A stretch of DNA of 55,717 nucleotides from Ruminococcus bromii (lineage in GTDB: Bacteria; Bacillota; Clostridia; Oscillospirales; Acutalibacteraceae): NCBI RefSeq assembly GCF_002834225.1, contig NZ_NNSR01000045.1, forward strand, positions 1 through 55,717, in the 5' to 3' direction. Positions 17,100-25,321 of the stretch are shown piece after piece; the stretch's first letter is position 1, and each line of letters begins with the position of its first letter. The notes beneath the pieces were generated by a model. It had not been told where the DNA came from and made no database searches. It saw only the letters and a list, made by a program, of their open reading frames with translations. A program made the position numbers and the translations under genes.

Positions 17100-17996
17100 A
17101 TGACCGGATTTGGTTATTTGGCAAAAGAAGGTTTCAAAAATGTGTGGAACAACCGTATTATGAGTATCGCTTCCGTCTGCGTACTTATAAGCTGTCTTGT
17201 TCTCACAGGTGCGGCGGCACTTTTTTCATTGAATGTTGACAAGGTTGTTGAATCTGTCGGCAAGTCAAATGAAACCTCTGTATACATTAAAGACGGATAT
17301 TCACAGCTTGAGGCTGTTTATGTAGGAAAAGCAATTGAAAAGCTTGACAATGTTGAGTCTGCAACCTTCCTTTCAAAGGAAGATGCAATAAAGCAGTATA
17401 AATCTACTCTCGGCGATGATCTCTTTGCAGAAATGCAGGGCAGAAACAAACTCCCTGATTCATTTATTGTAGTGATGAAGGATTTGTCAAAGTACGATGA
17501 AACTATTGCACAAATCAAGAAAATTGACGGTGTTGACAGTTTCAGCAGTCACCGTGAGCTTGCAAAAAAGCTTACGGACATCAGCAATCTTGTAAATATG
17601 ATTTGCGTTGCAGTTGTGTGTGCTTTGACAATCATTTCAATCTTTATCATCGCCAACACAATCCGTGCAACAATGTACTCACGAAGATTTGAAATCAGCA
17701 TTATGAAATCGGTTGGCGCAACGAATTCGTTTGTCCGCTGGCCTTTCCTTATTGAAGGTATGATAATCGGACTTATTTCCGCAATTCTTTCAACAGGTGC
17801 AATTGCAATTCTCTATGAGACTGCACAGGCTCTTGTTTATCAGATTGTTCCGATTGATTTCATTCCGATTAACAATGTCATCTGGATTACAGGCGGCTTG
17901 TTTGCAGTTGCGGGTGTTGTTATCGGCTTCTTCGGCAGCTTTATCTCAATAAGAAAATACCTTAAAATGGAAGGTAATGAAATACTCGGTTGGTAA
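17100..17996 (+). CDS. ftsX: Cell division protein FtsX
   Basis: This 298-residue membrane protein starts with a cytoplasmic tail, one membrane helix (about 22-45) and an extracytoplasmic domain (about 46-170). Three helices follow (about 175-195, 220-245, 265-290). The segment ATMYSRRFEISIMKSVGATN is the conserved FtsX/MacB-type loop that couples to the ATPase. The extracytoplasmic loop should contact the coiled coil of the hydrolase encoded next. The gene lies 38 bp after ftsE and 32 bp before the M23 gene, so the three form one operon. Confidence 0.95.
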   Translation: MTGFGYLAKEGFKNVWNNRIMSIASVCVLISCLVLTGAAALFSLNVDKVVESVGKSNETSVYIKDGYSQLEAVYVGKAIEKLDNVESATFLSKEDAIKQYKSTLGDDLFAEMQGRNKLPDSFIVVMKDLSKYDETIAQIKKIDGVDSFSSHRELAKKLTDISNLVNMICVAVVCALTIISIFIIANTIRATMYSRRFEISIMKSVGATNSFVRWPFLIEGMIIGLISAILSTGAIAILYETAQALVYQIVPIDFIPINNVIWITGGLFAVAGVVIGFFGSFISIRKYLKMEGNEILGW

Positions 17997-18028
17997 TCCC
18001 GACAGAAATCTTAAAGGAGGAGATTACA

Positions 18029-19348
18029 ATGAACAAATTAAAAAGAATTTTATGTGCAATGCTCTGCGTATGTATGATTTCAATTCCTATGGCAATTCCG
18101 ACTGTTGTTTCTGCTGAGGACAGCATTTCAGACCTTGAACAACAGCTTCAGCAGCTTGAACAGGAAAATCAGAAGTATCAGAAGATTCTTGATGATACAA
18201 AGTCTGACATCGCAGAAAAGGAAGAATACAAGAGCGCCCTTGTAAGCAAGGTTCAGGTTCTTGATGAAAAAATTGCAGTAACCCGTGAGAAAATTTCAAG
18301 CCTTAACGATGATATTAAGGAAAAGCAGGACGCTTATGACAAGGGACTTTCGAAAGTTGAGGATCAGTTTGACGCACTTGCAAACAGACTCAGAATTCTC
18401 TATATGTCAGGCAATGCAACCGACCTTGAAATCATTTTCGGTGCAAAGGATTTTTCTGACCTTATTGATAAGATGGAGCTTGTAAAGAACCTTGCAAACA
18501 GCGACAAGGAGCTTATCAGCGAAATCCAGACAAAACTGGACGAGCTCAGCACCCAGAAGGAATCCCTTGAGGCCGACAAGAAAGACCTTGAAACTCAGCA
18601 GTCGTCATTGAAGTCGGATCAGGACGAGTTTAATAAACTCATTTCGGATAATGACGAGATTCTTAAAAATCTGTACGCATCAAATTCCAAGGCGCAAAAT
18701 TCTCTTGAAAGTGCGGCTTTGAAGAGTGATGAGATTGAATCCAAAATCAGCGAGTACTATGCCGCTCAGAAGGCGGCTGCGGAACAGGCTGCTCAGGCTG
18801 CCCAGAGTTCAAGCAGTTCATCAAGCAGCTCTTCAGGCAGTTCAAGCAGTTCATCAAGCGGCTCAAGCAGTTCGGGTTCATCAAGCTCAGGTTCATCATC
18901 TGTAATTGTTCCGTCGGGTTCGGGCTTTGCATGGCCTACACCGGGCTTTGTAAGCCGTTCATCTGAATGGTTTGAGGACAGAGAAGTTTATAACCACGGC
19001 GGAATTGATATTGCCGGCGCGGGCATCATGGGAACTCCCGTTGTTGCGGCTGCCGACGGTACTGTTATCGCAACCAACAGCAGTTGTACACACAACTGGG
19101 GCAAGAGCTACAGCTGCGGCTGCGGCGGCGGTTACGGTAACTATGTAATGATCAGCCACGCGGGCGGTAAGATGACAGTTTACGGTCACCTTACAAGTCT
19201 TACAGTAAGTACAGGTCAGACCGTTTCAAGAGGACAGGTTATCGGCTATGTCGGTTCAACAGGTAACTCAACAGGACCTCACCTCCACTACGAATGCCGT
19301 CTTAACGGTGTAAGATACAACCCGATGTCTGAGTATCCGTACATGTGA
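18029..19348 (+). CDS. FtsEX-associated coiled-coil M23 peptidoglycan endopeptidase (EnvC/PcsB-like)
   Basis: This 439-residue secreted protein has a signal peptide (residues 1-28, ending near VSAED) and two long coiled coils (about 29-115 and 145-255). A Ser/Gly linker (about 262-300) and a C-terminal LytM/M23 domain (about 315-435) follow. All zinc residues appear present: His and Asp in HGGIDI, and HLH in GPHLHYE. It should therefore be catalytically active, unlike E. coli EnvC, which only activates amidases. A Cys-rich insertion (CTHNWGKSYSCGCGGG) lies in the domain. The start at 18029 has AAAGGAGG upstream. FtsEX most likely controls it through the coiled coil. Confidence 0.92.
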   Translation: MNKLKRILCAMLCVCMISIPMAIPTVVSAEDSISDLEQQLQQLEQENQKYQKILDDTKSDIAEKEEYKSALVSKVQVLDEKIAVTREKISSLNDDIKEKQDAYDKGLSKVEDQFDALANRLRILYMSGNATDLEIIFGAKDFSDLIDKMELVKNLANSDKELISEIQTKLDELSTQKESLEADKKDLETQQSSLKSDQDEFNKLISDNDEILKNLYASNSKAQNSLESAALKSDEIESKISEYYAAQKAAAEQAAQAAQSSSSSSSSSSGSSSSSSSGSSSSGSSSSGSSSVIVPSGSGFAWPTPGFVSRSSEWFEDREVYNHGGIDIAGAGIMGTPVVAAADGTVIATNSSCTHNWGKSYSCGCGGGYGNYVMISHAGGKMTVYGHLTSLTVSTGQTVSRGQVIGYVGSTGNSTGPHLHYECRLNGVRYNPMSEYPYM

Positions 19349-19391
19349 TAATTTCTTTGATACATACACAATTTGATAATTAATTTAAAAG

Positions 19392-19427
19392 CCTTCGCAT
19401 ATACTTAAATAAGTAAATATGCGGAGG
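19392..19427 (+). terminator. Terminator-shaped hairpin containing the next gene's Shine-Dalgarno
   Basis: CCTTCGCATAT (19392-19402) pairs with ATATGCGGAGG (19417-19427) through one G-U pair, with an inner ACTT/AAGT pairing. TTTTTGTTTTG follows. The 3' arm includes GGAGG, the ribosome binding site of the gene starting at TTG 19436. Confidence 0.75.
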
Positions 19428-19435
19428 TTTTTGTT

Positions 19436-20263
19436 TTGATTACTTCATTGAATGTTGTGTTTCCCGAAAAGTGCGGGAAAATAAGGGGATTTTTTAACAG
19501 GCTGAGGGGGGACAAGGTGTGCGTTGAAATCAAGAGGGCAAGGGGCGTAAGCGTAAAACAGCTTACATACATCTGTCGCAGACAAAAGGTCAATCTCAAT
19601 AAAATTGACAGGGCAATCGGCAATCAGCGCACAAGACTTTTGTGTTGCGAAGAAATGACTTTTCCAAATGACAGCGGTTACAAGCGTTTTTACTCGCCGT
19701 TTTTTTCGGCAAGACTTTGTACAAATATGGCGCTTTATGCCCTCAGCAAATTTGATACTCCCGAAAGGCTGACGGTCGGAATTTATGACCCCGATGCTCA
19801 ATGCACCGACCTTGTTTCATTTGTGTTGAAATATACGGGCAATGCCTGTATTATCACAGACAACGAAGATGTGTTCTATGATGAGCTGAATACCATTGCC
19901 GAAGAAACAGGTGCGTGTGCCGTTGTTACTCACCACCGTGAACAGCTTTCAAATTGCGACCTTGTCATTGCACCGTTTGAAATTGAAGAAAATCTGCCTG
20001 TAAGAAATGACGCGGTCATCCTCACAAACGGCAGACCTAAGGAAAATATAAAGGGCTTTGTGTATTTTCGCTATTGCTTTAAAATGCCGAACGGTTTCGC
20101 ACTTTTGCGGCCTGAGGGATTGTCTGAGGAATACTTCTGCTCAGCACTCTACACACTCGGTTCACAGTACGAACTCGGCTCAATTGTTCCCGATTTGTGC
20201 CGTAACGACAATGAGGCGCAGACAGTGAAATCTCTTTGCAGTTATCTTGCCCGTTTTGCTTGA
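19436..20263 (+). CDS. Unrecognised cytoplasmic protein
   Basis: I do not recognise this 275-residue protein. It has no signal peptide or membrane segment. The middle (about 95-215) reads like an alternating alpha/beta nucleotide-binding-type fold (LTVGIYDPDAQCTDLVSFVL, ACIITDN, CAVVTHH, LVIAPF, AVILTNGR). A preceding segment, DSGYKRFYSPFFSARLCTNM, is also distinctive. It is probably real: good codon use and GGAGG 8 nt before the TTG start. It sits between the ftsEX operon and greA. The greA promoter overlaps its stop codon. Confidence 0.7.
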   Translation: MITSLNVVFPEKCGKIRGFFNRLRGDKVCVEIKRARGVSVKQLTYICRRQKVNLNKIDRAIGNQRTRLLCCEEMTFPNDSGYKRFYSPFFSARLCTNMALYALSKFDTPERLTVGIYDPDAQCTDLVSFVLKYTGNACIITDNEDVFYDELNTIAEETGACAVVTHHREQLSNCDLVIAPFEIEENLPVRNDAVILTNGRPKENIKGFVYFRYCFKMPNGFALLRPEGLSEEYFCSALYTLGSQYELGSIVPDLCRNDNEAQTVKSLCSYLARFA

Positions 20264-20288
20264 CAATCGGTGTGAAAAAAATTATAAT
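20260..20288 (+). promoter_or_regulatory. Consensus SigA promoter of greA
   Basis: TTGACA (20260-20265), a 17-bp spacer and TATAAT (20283-20288) form a perfect consensus. The TTGACA overlaps the stop codon of the preceding gene. The leader is about 85 nt. Confidence 0.85.
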
Positions 20289-20327
20289 AAATCTATATGC
20301 AGTTTTTTGCTGATATGAAAGAATTTT

Positions 20328-20359
20328 ATACCGTATGCACGCTTGTGCAGGTGCGGTAT
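20328..20359 (+). promoter_or_regulatory. Hairpin in the greA leader
   Basis: ATACCG pairs with CGGTAT and, inside, GCAC with GTGC. No T-run follows, so it is a leader structure rather than a terminator. No known riboswitch was recognised. Confidence 0.4.
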
Positions 20360-20381
20360 TAACTGAAAGGAACGATATAAA

Positions 20382-20864
20382 ATGGCAGCTAAACCAACAA
20401 TGCTTACTGCGGAAGGTCTTAAAAATCTTGAAGAGGAACTTGCAGAATTAAAAAATGTCAAGCGTAAAGAAATTGCAGAGAAAATCAAGGTAGCCCGTTC
20501 CTACGGCGACTTGTCCGAGAACAGTGAATATGATGACGCAAAGAACGAGCAGGCTATTATGGAGGCAAGAATCGCTACTATCGAGTCTATCCTCAAAACT
20601 GCTCAGATTATTGATGAGTCCGAAACATCTAACGATAAGGTACACCTCACTTCTGTTGTTACAATCGAAATGGTTGGCACAGACAGACAGATGACATACA
20701 AAATCGTTGGTTCGGGTTCTAACGAAACAAATCCCGCACAGGGCAAAATTTCAGACGAATCACCTGTCGGCAAGGCTCTTATGGACAGATGTGTCGGTGA
20801 TGTTGTTGAGGTTGAAACTCCCGGCGGCGTAAAGGCATTTAAGATTCTTGAAATCTCAAAGTAA
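20382..20864 (+). CDS. greA: Transcription elongation factor GreA
   Basis: This 160-residue factor rescues backtracked RNA polymerase by stimulating transcript cleavage. The N-terminal coiled coil includes LKNLEEELAELKNVKRKEIAEKI and ends in a tip with the acidic pair in DLSENSEYDDAKNEQ. The C-terminal domain has the usual GKISDESPVGKALM. The length is normal. A strong promoter and an AAAGGAA ribosome binding site precede it, and its own terminator follows. Confidence 0.97.
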   Translation: MAAKPTMLTAEGLKNLEEELAELKNVKRKEIAEKIKVARSYGDLSENSEYDDAKNEQAIMEARIATIESILKTAQIIDESETSNDKVHLTSVVTIEMVGTDRQMTYKIVGSGSNETNPAQGKISDESPVGKALMDRCVGDVVEVETPGGVKAFKILEISK

Positions 20865-20887
20865 TTTGTTTATCTATTGAATTTTAG

Positions 20888-20917
20888 CTGACGGATTCTG
20901 CTTTTGCAATCCGTCAG
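20888..20917 (+). terminator. Intrinsic terminator of greA
   Basis: A perfect 10-bp stem (CTGACGGATT and AATCCGTCAG) is followed by ATTTATT. It lies 23 bp past greA and 36 bp before lysS. Confidence 0.85.
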
Positions 20918-20953
20918 ATTTATTGATGTTGAAAAAGAGAGGAATGATTGGAA

Positions 20954-22867
20954 ATGAGTCAGAAGCCACAGCAGACCGGCACAAGCGATGTTATCAAGGT
21001 CAGATACGAAAAGCTTGCCGCCCTCAAAGAAGCAGGCAGAGATCCGTTTGTAATTACAACAAGTGCCCGTGATGTTCTCACGGAAACAATTAAAAACAAT
21101 TTTGAAGAGTACGAAAACAAAGATGTATGCGTTGCAGGCCGTTTGCTTTCAAAAAGAGGCAAGGGCAAGGTTTCGTTTATGGACCTTTGGGATCGTTCGG
21201 GCAAAATCCAGATTTTTGCAAAATTTGACGATCTCGGTGAAGAAGAATACGGTTTCCTTAAAAAGTGGGATATCGGCGATATCGTTGAAGTAAAGGGTTT
21301 TGTTTTCAAAACGCAAATGGGCGAAATTTCTGTTCATGCAAAAGAGGTTAAGCTCCTTTCCAAATCACTCAAACCCCTCCCCGAAAAGTATCACGGTCTT
21401 ACAAATACAGACCTTCGTTACCGTCAGCGTTATGTTGACCTTATTATGAATCCCGAGGTAAAGGATACCTTTGTAAAGCGTTCAAAAATTATCGGCAGTA
21501 TCCGCCGTTACCTTGACAATCAGGGCTTTATGGAGGTTGAAACTCCTATGCTCGTTGCCAATGCCGGCGGTGCGTCGGCTCGTCCGTTCCTTACTCACTT
21601 CAACGCTCTTGACGAGGATTTAAAACTCAGAATTTCTCTTGAACTTTACCTCAAAAGACTTATCGTAGGCGGACTTGAAAAGGTTTACGAAATCGGCAGA
21701 GTATTCCGTAACGAGGGTGTTGACACCCGTCATAACCCTGAGTTTACTCTTATGGAGCTTTATCAGGCATATACCGACTACAACGGTATGATGGATCTTA
21801 CCGAAAACCTCTATCGCCATGTTGCACAGGAGGTTCTCGGCACAACAACAATCACATACAACGGCATTGAAATGGATCTTGGCAAGCCGTTTGAAAGAAT
21901 TACAATGCTTGACGCTGTTAAAAAGTATTCAGGTGTTGATTTCAACGAAATTCATTCTGACGAAGAGGCAAAGGCAATTGCTAAGGAAAAGGGTGTTGAG
22001 TTTGAAGAACGCCACAAGAAGGGCGATATCCTTAACCTTTTCTTTGAAGAATTTGCAGAAGAGCATATGGTTCAGCCTACTTTCGTTATGGACCATCCGA
22101 TTGAGATTTCTCCGCTTACAAAGAAGAAACCCGAAAATCCCGATTATGTTGAGAGATTCGAGTTCTTTATGAATGGTTGGGAAATGGCTAATGCATATTC
22201 GGAGCTTAACGATCCGATTGACCAGAGAGAGCGTTTTAAGGCTCAGGAGGCACTTCTCGCACAGGGCGATGATGAGGCTAACACAACCGATGAGGATTTC
22301 CTCAACGCACTTGAAATCGGTATGCCTCCGACAGGCGGTATCGGCTTTGGTATCGACAGAATGTGTATGCTCCTCACAGATTCAGCCGCAATCCGTGATG
22401 TTCTCCTCTTCCCGACTATGAAGAGCCTGGATTCCGACAAAAAGCCGTCGGGTATTCCGAAAACCAAGGACGCTGTTGTTGAAGAAAAGATTGATTTTTC
22501 AAAGGTGAAGGTTGAGCCTTTGTTTGAAGAATATGTTGATTTTGAAACATTCTCAAAGTCAGATTTCCGCGCAGTAAAGGTTAAGGCTTGCGAGGCTGTT
22601 AAGAAGTCGAAGAAGCTTTTACAGTTCACTCTTGATGACGGCACAGGCACAGACCGCACAATTTTAAGCGGTATTCACGCTTATTATGAGCCTGAAGAAC
22701 TGGTTGGAAAGACTCTTATCGCTATCACAAATCTTCCGCCGAGAGCAATGATGGGCATTGACTCCTGCGGTATGCTCCTCAGTGCAGTTCACGAAGAAGA
22801 AGGCGAAGAAAAGCTCCACCTCCTCATGGTAGATAACCATATCCCCGCAGGTGCAAAACTCTATTAA
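20954..22867 (+). CDS. lysS: Lysyl-tRNA synthetase (class II) with C-terminal tRNA-binding domain
   Basis: The enzyme charges tRNA-Lys. At 637 residues it is about 140 longer than ordinary bacterial LysRS. An OB-fold anticodon domain (about 60-150) precedes the class II core, with motif 2 in GRVFRNEGVDTRHNPEFTLM (described by its key RNEG) and motif 3 GIGFGIDRMCMLL. Residues about 530-637 (DFRAVKVKACEAVKKSKKLL, then LPPRAMMGIDSCGMLLSA) form an EMAP-II/Arc1p-like tRNA-binding domain, usually found at the end of MetRS. The ATG at 20954 is preferred. A TTG at 20948 is closer to the AGAGG and is possible. Confidence 0.93.
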   Translation: MSQKPQQTGTSDVIKVRYEKLAALKEAGRDPFVITTSARDVLTETIKNNFEEYENKDVCVAGRLLSKRGKGKVSFMDLWDRSGKIQIFAKFDDLGEEEYGFLKKWDIGDIVEVKGFVFKTQMGEISVHAKEVKLLSKSLKPLPEKYHGLTNTDLRYRQRYVDLIMNPEVKDTFVKRSKIIGSIRRYLDNQGFMEVETPMLVANAGGASARPFLTHFNALDEDLKLRISLELYLKRLIVGGLEKVYEIGRVFRNEGVDTRHNPEFTLMELYQAYTDYNGMMDLTENLYRHVAQEVLGTTTITYNGIEMDLGKPFERITMLDAVKKYSGVDFNEIHSDEEAKAIAKEKGVEFEERHKKGDILNLFFEEFAEEHMVQPTFVMDHPIEISPLTKKKPENPDYVERFEFFMNGWEMANAYSELNDPIDQRERFKAQEALLAQGDDEANTTDEDFLNALEIGMPPTGGIGFGIDRMCMLLTDSAAIRDVLLFPTMKSLDSDKKPSGIPKTKDAVVEEKIDFSKVKVEPLFEEYVDFETFSKSDFRAVKVKACEAVKKSKKLLQFTLDDGTGTDRTILSGIHAYYEPEELVGKTLIAITNLPPRAMMGIDSCGMLLSAVHEEEGEEKLHLLMVDNHIPAGAKLY

Positions 22868-22956
22868 AATATGATGTAAAAATGTACCGTTTACAAAATA
22901 GATTGATGCAGAAATCGGTGCAAGCAAGAAAAAATCGCATAATTAGTGCAATGAGT

Positions 22957-22980
22957 GGGCAATTCCAATCGGAGTTGCCC
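22957..22980 (+). terminator. Intrinsic terminator of lysS
   Basis: GGGCAATTCC pairs with GGAGTTGCCC (one G-U pair) around a 4-nt loop and is followed by ATTTT. It marks the end of the conserved greA-lysS block and the left edge of the accessory patch. Confidence 0.8.
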
Positions 22981-23027
22981 ATTTTCAGAAAGAAAAAGAC
23001 AAATCGGAATTTATGGAGGAGACAATG

Positions 23028-23213
23028 ATGGATAAAAAGACACAAAAAATAGGAGTGATTTGTTCAATTGTACAGATTATATTAAGCATAATATGCTTGA
23101 TTTATAATGCGATAAATCAAGAAAATATTATAATTTGGGTATTATTTTTATGCTCTGGAATTTTATTGTTAAGCTCGAATATTAGTAGAAACAATAAAAA
23201 AGAAGATGAGTGA
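23028..23213 (+). CDS. Small two-helix membrane protein, unrecognised
   Basis: A 61-residue peptide has two hydrophobic helices (about 8-27 and 32-50) and a charged C-terminal tail ending KKEDE. GGAGGA precedes three possible in-frame starts. The ATG at 23028 has the best spacing. The sequence is AT-rich and uses ATA and TTA codons that neighbouring housekeeping genes avoid, which suggests recent acquisition. No family was recognised. It lies at the start of the accessory patch. Confidence 0.55.
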   Translation: MDKKTQKIGVICSIVQIILSIICLIYNAINQENIIIWVLFLCSGILLLSSNISRNNKKEDE

Positions 23214-23348
23214 GGAAGTGCAACTTCCAGTTTGTAGGGATGACATGAAAAATGAAGTTTAAGGAACAGTGAAATAGATGTTAATAGAAATTAGATAAAT
23301 CGGAATTTGAGAAGGTAAGTGAATGGGATACCATGGAGGAATATGATA

Positions 23349-24692
23349 ATGTCGAAAGATGAGTATTTGATAACCGATACGCCCCTCAAAGCGTTGACGG
23401 TTTTTGCAATGCCAATGATTCTTGGAAGTTTTTTTCAGCAAATATACAATATGGCCGACTCTATTATTGTCGGCCAGTTTGTTGGTCCTTCCGCACTTGC
23501 AGCTGTCGGTGCATGTGCAGCATTGACCAATGTGTTCATTTGTGTGGCACTGGGAGCCGGTGTCGGAGCCGGTGTGCTTGTGAGCCGTTATTTCGGAGCC
23601 AGGGAGTATGGCAAAATGAAAACAATCGTGTCAACCTCCTTGATTAGCTTTTTGCTTCTAAGTATAGTCCTTGGTGTTTTTGGCTTTTTCTTCGCCGGCT
23701 CGATGATGAGTGGACTGCAAACCCCCGCTGACATACTGGATGATGCAGTACTGTATCTGCGGGTCTATTTTGTGGGCTTTCCGTTTCTGTTTATGTATAA
23801 CATTCTTTCTACCATGTTCACCTCAATCGGCGAATCCAAAATTCCGCTGGGACTGCTGATTTTTTCGTCCATCCTGAATATTTTAATGGATCTTTGGATG
23901 GTAGCCGGGCTAGGTCTCGGTGTGTTCGGTGCGGCTATTGCAACCCTGATTGCACAAGGAATTTCCGCAGTGTTTTCGTTTTTGATTTTCTTTGCACGGA
24001 TGCGGCAATATAAAAGCCCCTTTAACAGGTTTGAACGGCAGGAGCTGTATTCCATGCTTCGCATTGCGGTGCCGTCGGTTTTACAGCAGTCCACAGTGTC
24101 CATCGGTATGATGATTGTACAGGCAGTGGTAAATCCTTTCGGTACACAGGCACTCGCCGGGTATACAGCAACGATGAGGGTGGAAAATGTTTTTTCATTG
24201 ATCTTTGTATCCATCGGCAATGCGGTTTCGCCGTATGTTTCCCAGAATCTTGGTGCAAAGAAAATTGATCGTATCAAAAAAGGCTACCATGCTGCACTGG
24301 TGCTGGATGTGTGCTTTGCCGTTCTTGCCTTTCTCGTCATTGAAACGCTACACACGCAGATCTCCTCGCTGTTCTTAGGAAAAGACGGAACGGCGTTTGC
24401 CTATCAGGTGTCCGGTGATTATATGAGGTGGATTGGTTACTTTTTCATCTTCATGGGTATCAAGATGGCAACCGATGGAGTTCTTCGCGGTCTCGGAATT
24501 ATGCGTCCGTTCCTCGTTGCAAACATGGTGAACCTTGCGATTCGTCTGTCCGTTGCCCTGATCTGTGCACCGCGTTTCGGCATTGCCTTTGTCTGGCTTG
24601 CTGTACCGGCTGGTTGGCTTGCAAACTTTTTAATCTCCTATGTGGCTCTCAGGAGATCATGGCCGACTGATAAAATGGCATCCATTAGTTAA
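23349..24692 (+). CDS. MATE-family efflux transporter
   Basis: This 447-residue protein has about twelve membrane helices in two related halves, as in the multidrug and toxin extrusion family. The N-terminus is typical for the DinF/NorM-like clostridial branch: PLKALTVFAMPMILGSFFQQ and YNMADSIIVGQFVG. It probably exports cationic drugs or metabolites with Na+ or H+. The start at 23349 is 8 nt after GGAGGA. GTG at 23319 would add 10 residues. Codon use (CTG-rich) differs from the host genes on either side, suggesting horizontal transfer. Confidence 0.93.
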   Translation: MSKDEYLITDTPLKALTVFAMPMILGSFFQQIYNMADSIIVGQFVGPSALAAVGACAALTNVFICVALGAGVGAGVLVSRYFGAREYGKMKTIVSTSLISFLLLSIVLGVFGFFFAGSMMSGLQTPADILDDAVLYLRVYFVGFPFLFMYNILSTMFTSIGESKIPLGLLIFSSILNILMDLWMVAGLGLGVFGAAIATLIAQGISAVFSFLIFFARMRQYKSPFNRFERQELYSMLRIAVPSVLQQSTVSIGMMIVQAVVNPFGTQALAGYTATMRVENVFSLIFVSIGNAVSPYVSQNLGAKKIDRIKKGYHAALVLDVCFAVLAFLVIETLHTQISSLFLGKDGTAFAYQVSGDYMRWIGYFFIFMGIKMATDGVLRGLGIMRPFLVANMVNLAIRLSVALICAPRFGIAFVWLAVPAGWLANFLISYVALRRSWPTDKMASIS

Positions 24693-24693
24693 C

Positions 24694-24720
24694 TTCCGGT
24701 TTTTCAACCAGCCCTTTGAG
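24694..24720. repeat. Direct repeat, left copy (27 bp)
   Basis: The sequence starts two bases after the MATE stop and matches 28944-28970 with one mismatch in 27. The right copy is the 5' arm of a complete hairpin, while here the 3' arm is missing. It may mark a recombination border of the accessory patch. Confidence 0.8.
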
Positions 24721-24722
24721 AA

Positions 24723-24917
24723 GAGAATTTTACAAAAGAAGTGTTCTCTATGTTCTCAGGCGAGAAAGTTCTTGAAGATTTACGGTGTGATAACAGCCTG
24801 ATGAAAACAATGGTTGACCGCTTCGGAGAAGATGTGACAGACCAATATCAAACCGGACGAAGTGCATATTTGCGACTGGGACAATTATTTATGAGATTAT
24901 TTGCTGGATTGCTATAA
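24723..24917 (+). pseudogene. Remnant of a WYL-domain transcriptional regulator (C-terminal part)
   Basis: The frame reads ...FTKEVFSMFSGEKVLEDLRC, DNSLMKTMVDRFGEDVT, then leaves the family and stops at 24915-24917. The pattern of a VFSMFSG, an LRC and an LMxxxxDRFGEDV matches the C-terminal part of WYL regulators. The N-terminal DNA-binding half is absent and there is no start or ribosome binding site. It is non-functional. Confidence 0.6.
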
Positions 24918-24929
24918 GAATCTGATGAA

Positions 24930-24981
24930 ACGACCTTTCAAAAAACAGTTGATTTAGAAGTTAACTTTTTTTGAAAGGCCG
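24930..24981 (+). terminator. Long hairpin terminator after the WYL remnant
   Basis: CCTTTCAAAAAA pairs with TTTTTTTGAAAGG, extended by ACG/CGT, and is followed by TTTTTGC. It is a strong terminator probably belonging to the lost regulator gene. Confidence 0.75.
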
Positions 24982-25189
24982 TTTTTGCTATATCTAACAG
25001 TCTGTTGTACAAAGAAGATTTTGCATGGATTAAAAAACAAACCTTGTTGAGGTTAAATTGAGTTTTCCATTGTATTGTATTGTTAATGAATAAGAATGAG
25101 AAAAAGAACAGACAATGCTGAATGCTCTGGAAACAAGAATATCTGAGTATAGTATGTAAGTTCATAACAGAATGAAAGGAGCGATTCAA

Positions 25190-25317
25190 ATGAGCAATTT
25201 GGAAAATTATATGAAACAGCAAGCAATTTTTTGTGAACAAAATGATAGCATTAGTAAGAATCTGGTATTCAGAGTATGGTGTAAAAAGAGGATTACGAGA
25301 TGAAAAAGGAGGAAGAA
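25190..25317 (+). pseudogene. Probable 5' remnant of a citrate synthase gene, frameshifted
   Basis: An ATG with a good ribosome binding site (AAAGGAGCG) opens MSNLENYMKQQAIFCEQNDS and runs to a stop at 25301 as a 37-residue peptide. Shifting frame near 25270 gives SEYGVKRGLRDEKG, which matches the conserved N-terminal VKRGLR.xxG segment of clostridial citrate synthases. The gene is cut off there and runs into the ribosome binding site of the response regulator. The family call is from memory of the motif and is moderate. A real 37-residue peptide is the alternative. Confidence 0.45.
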
Positions 25318-25321
25318 GATC

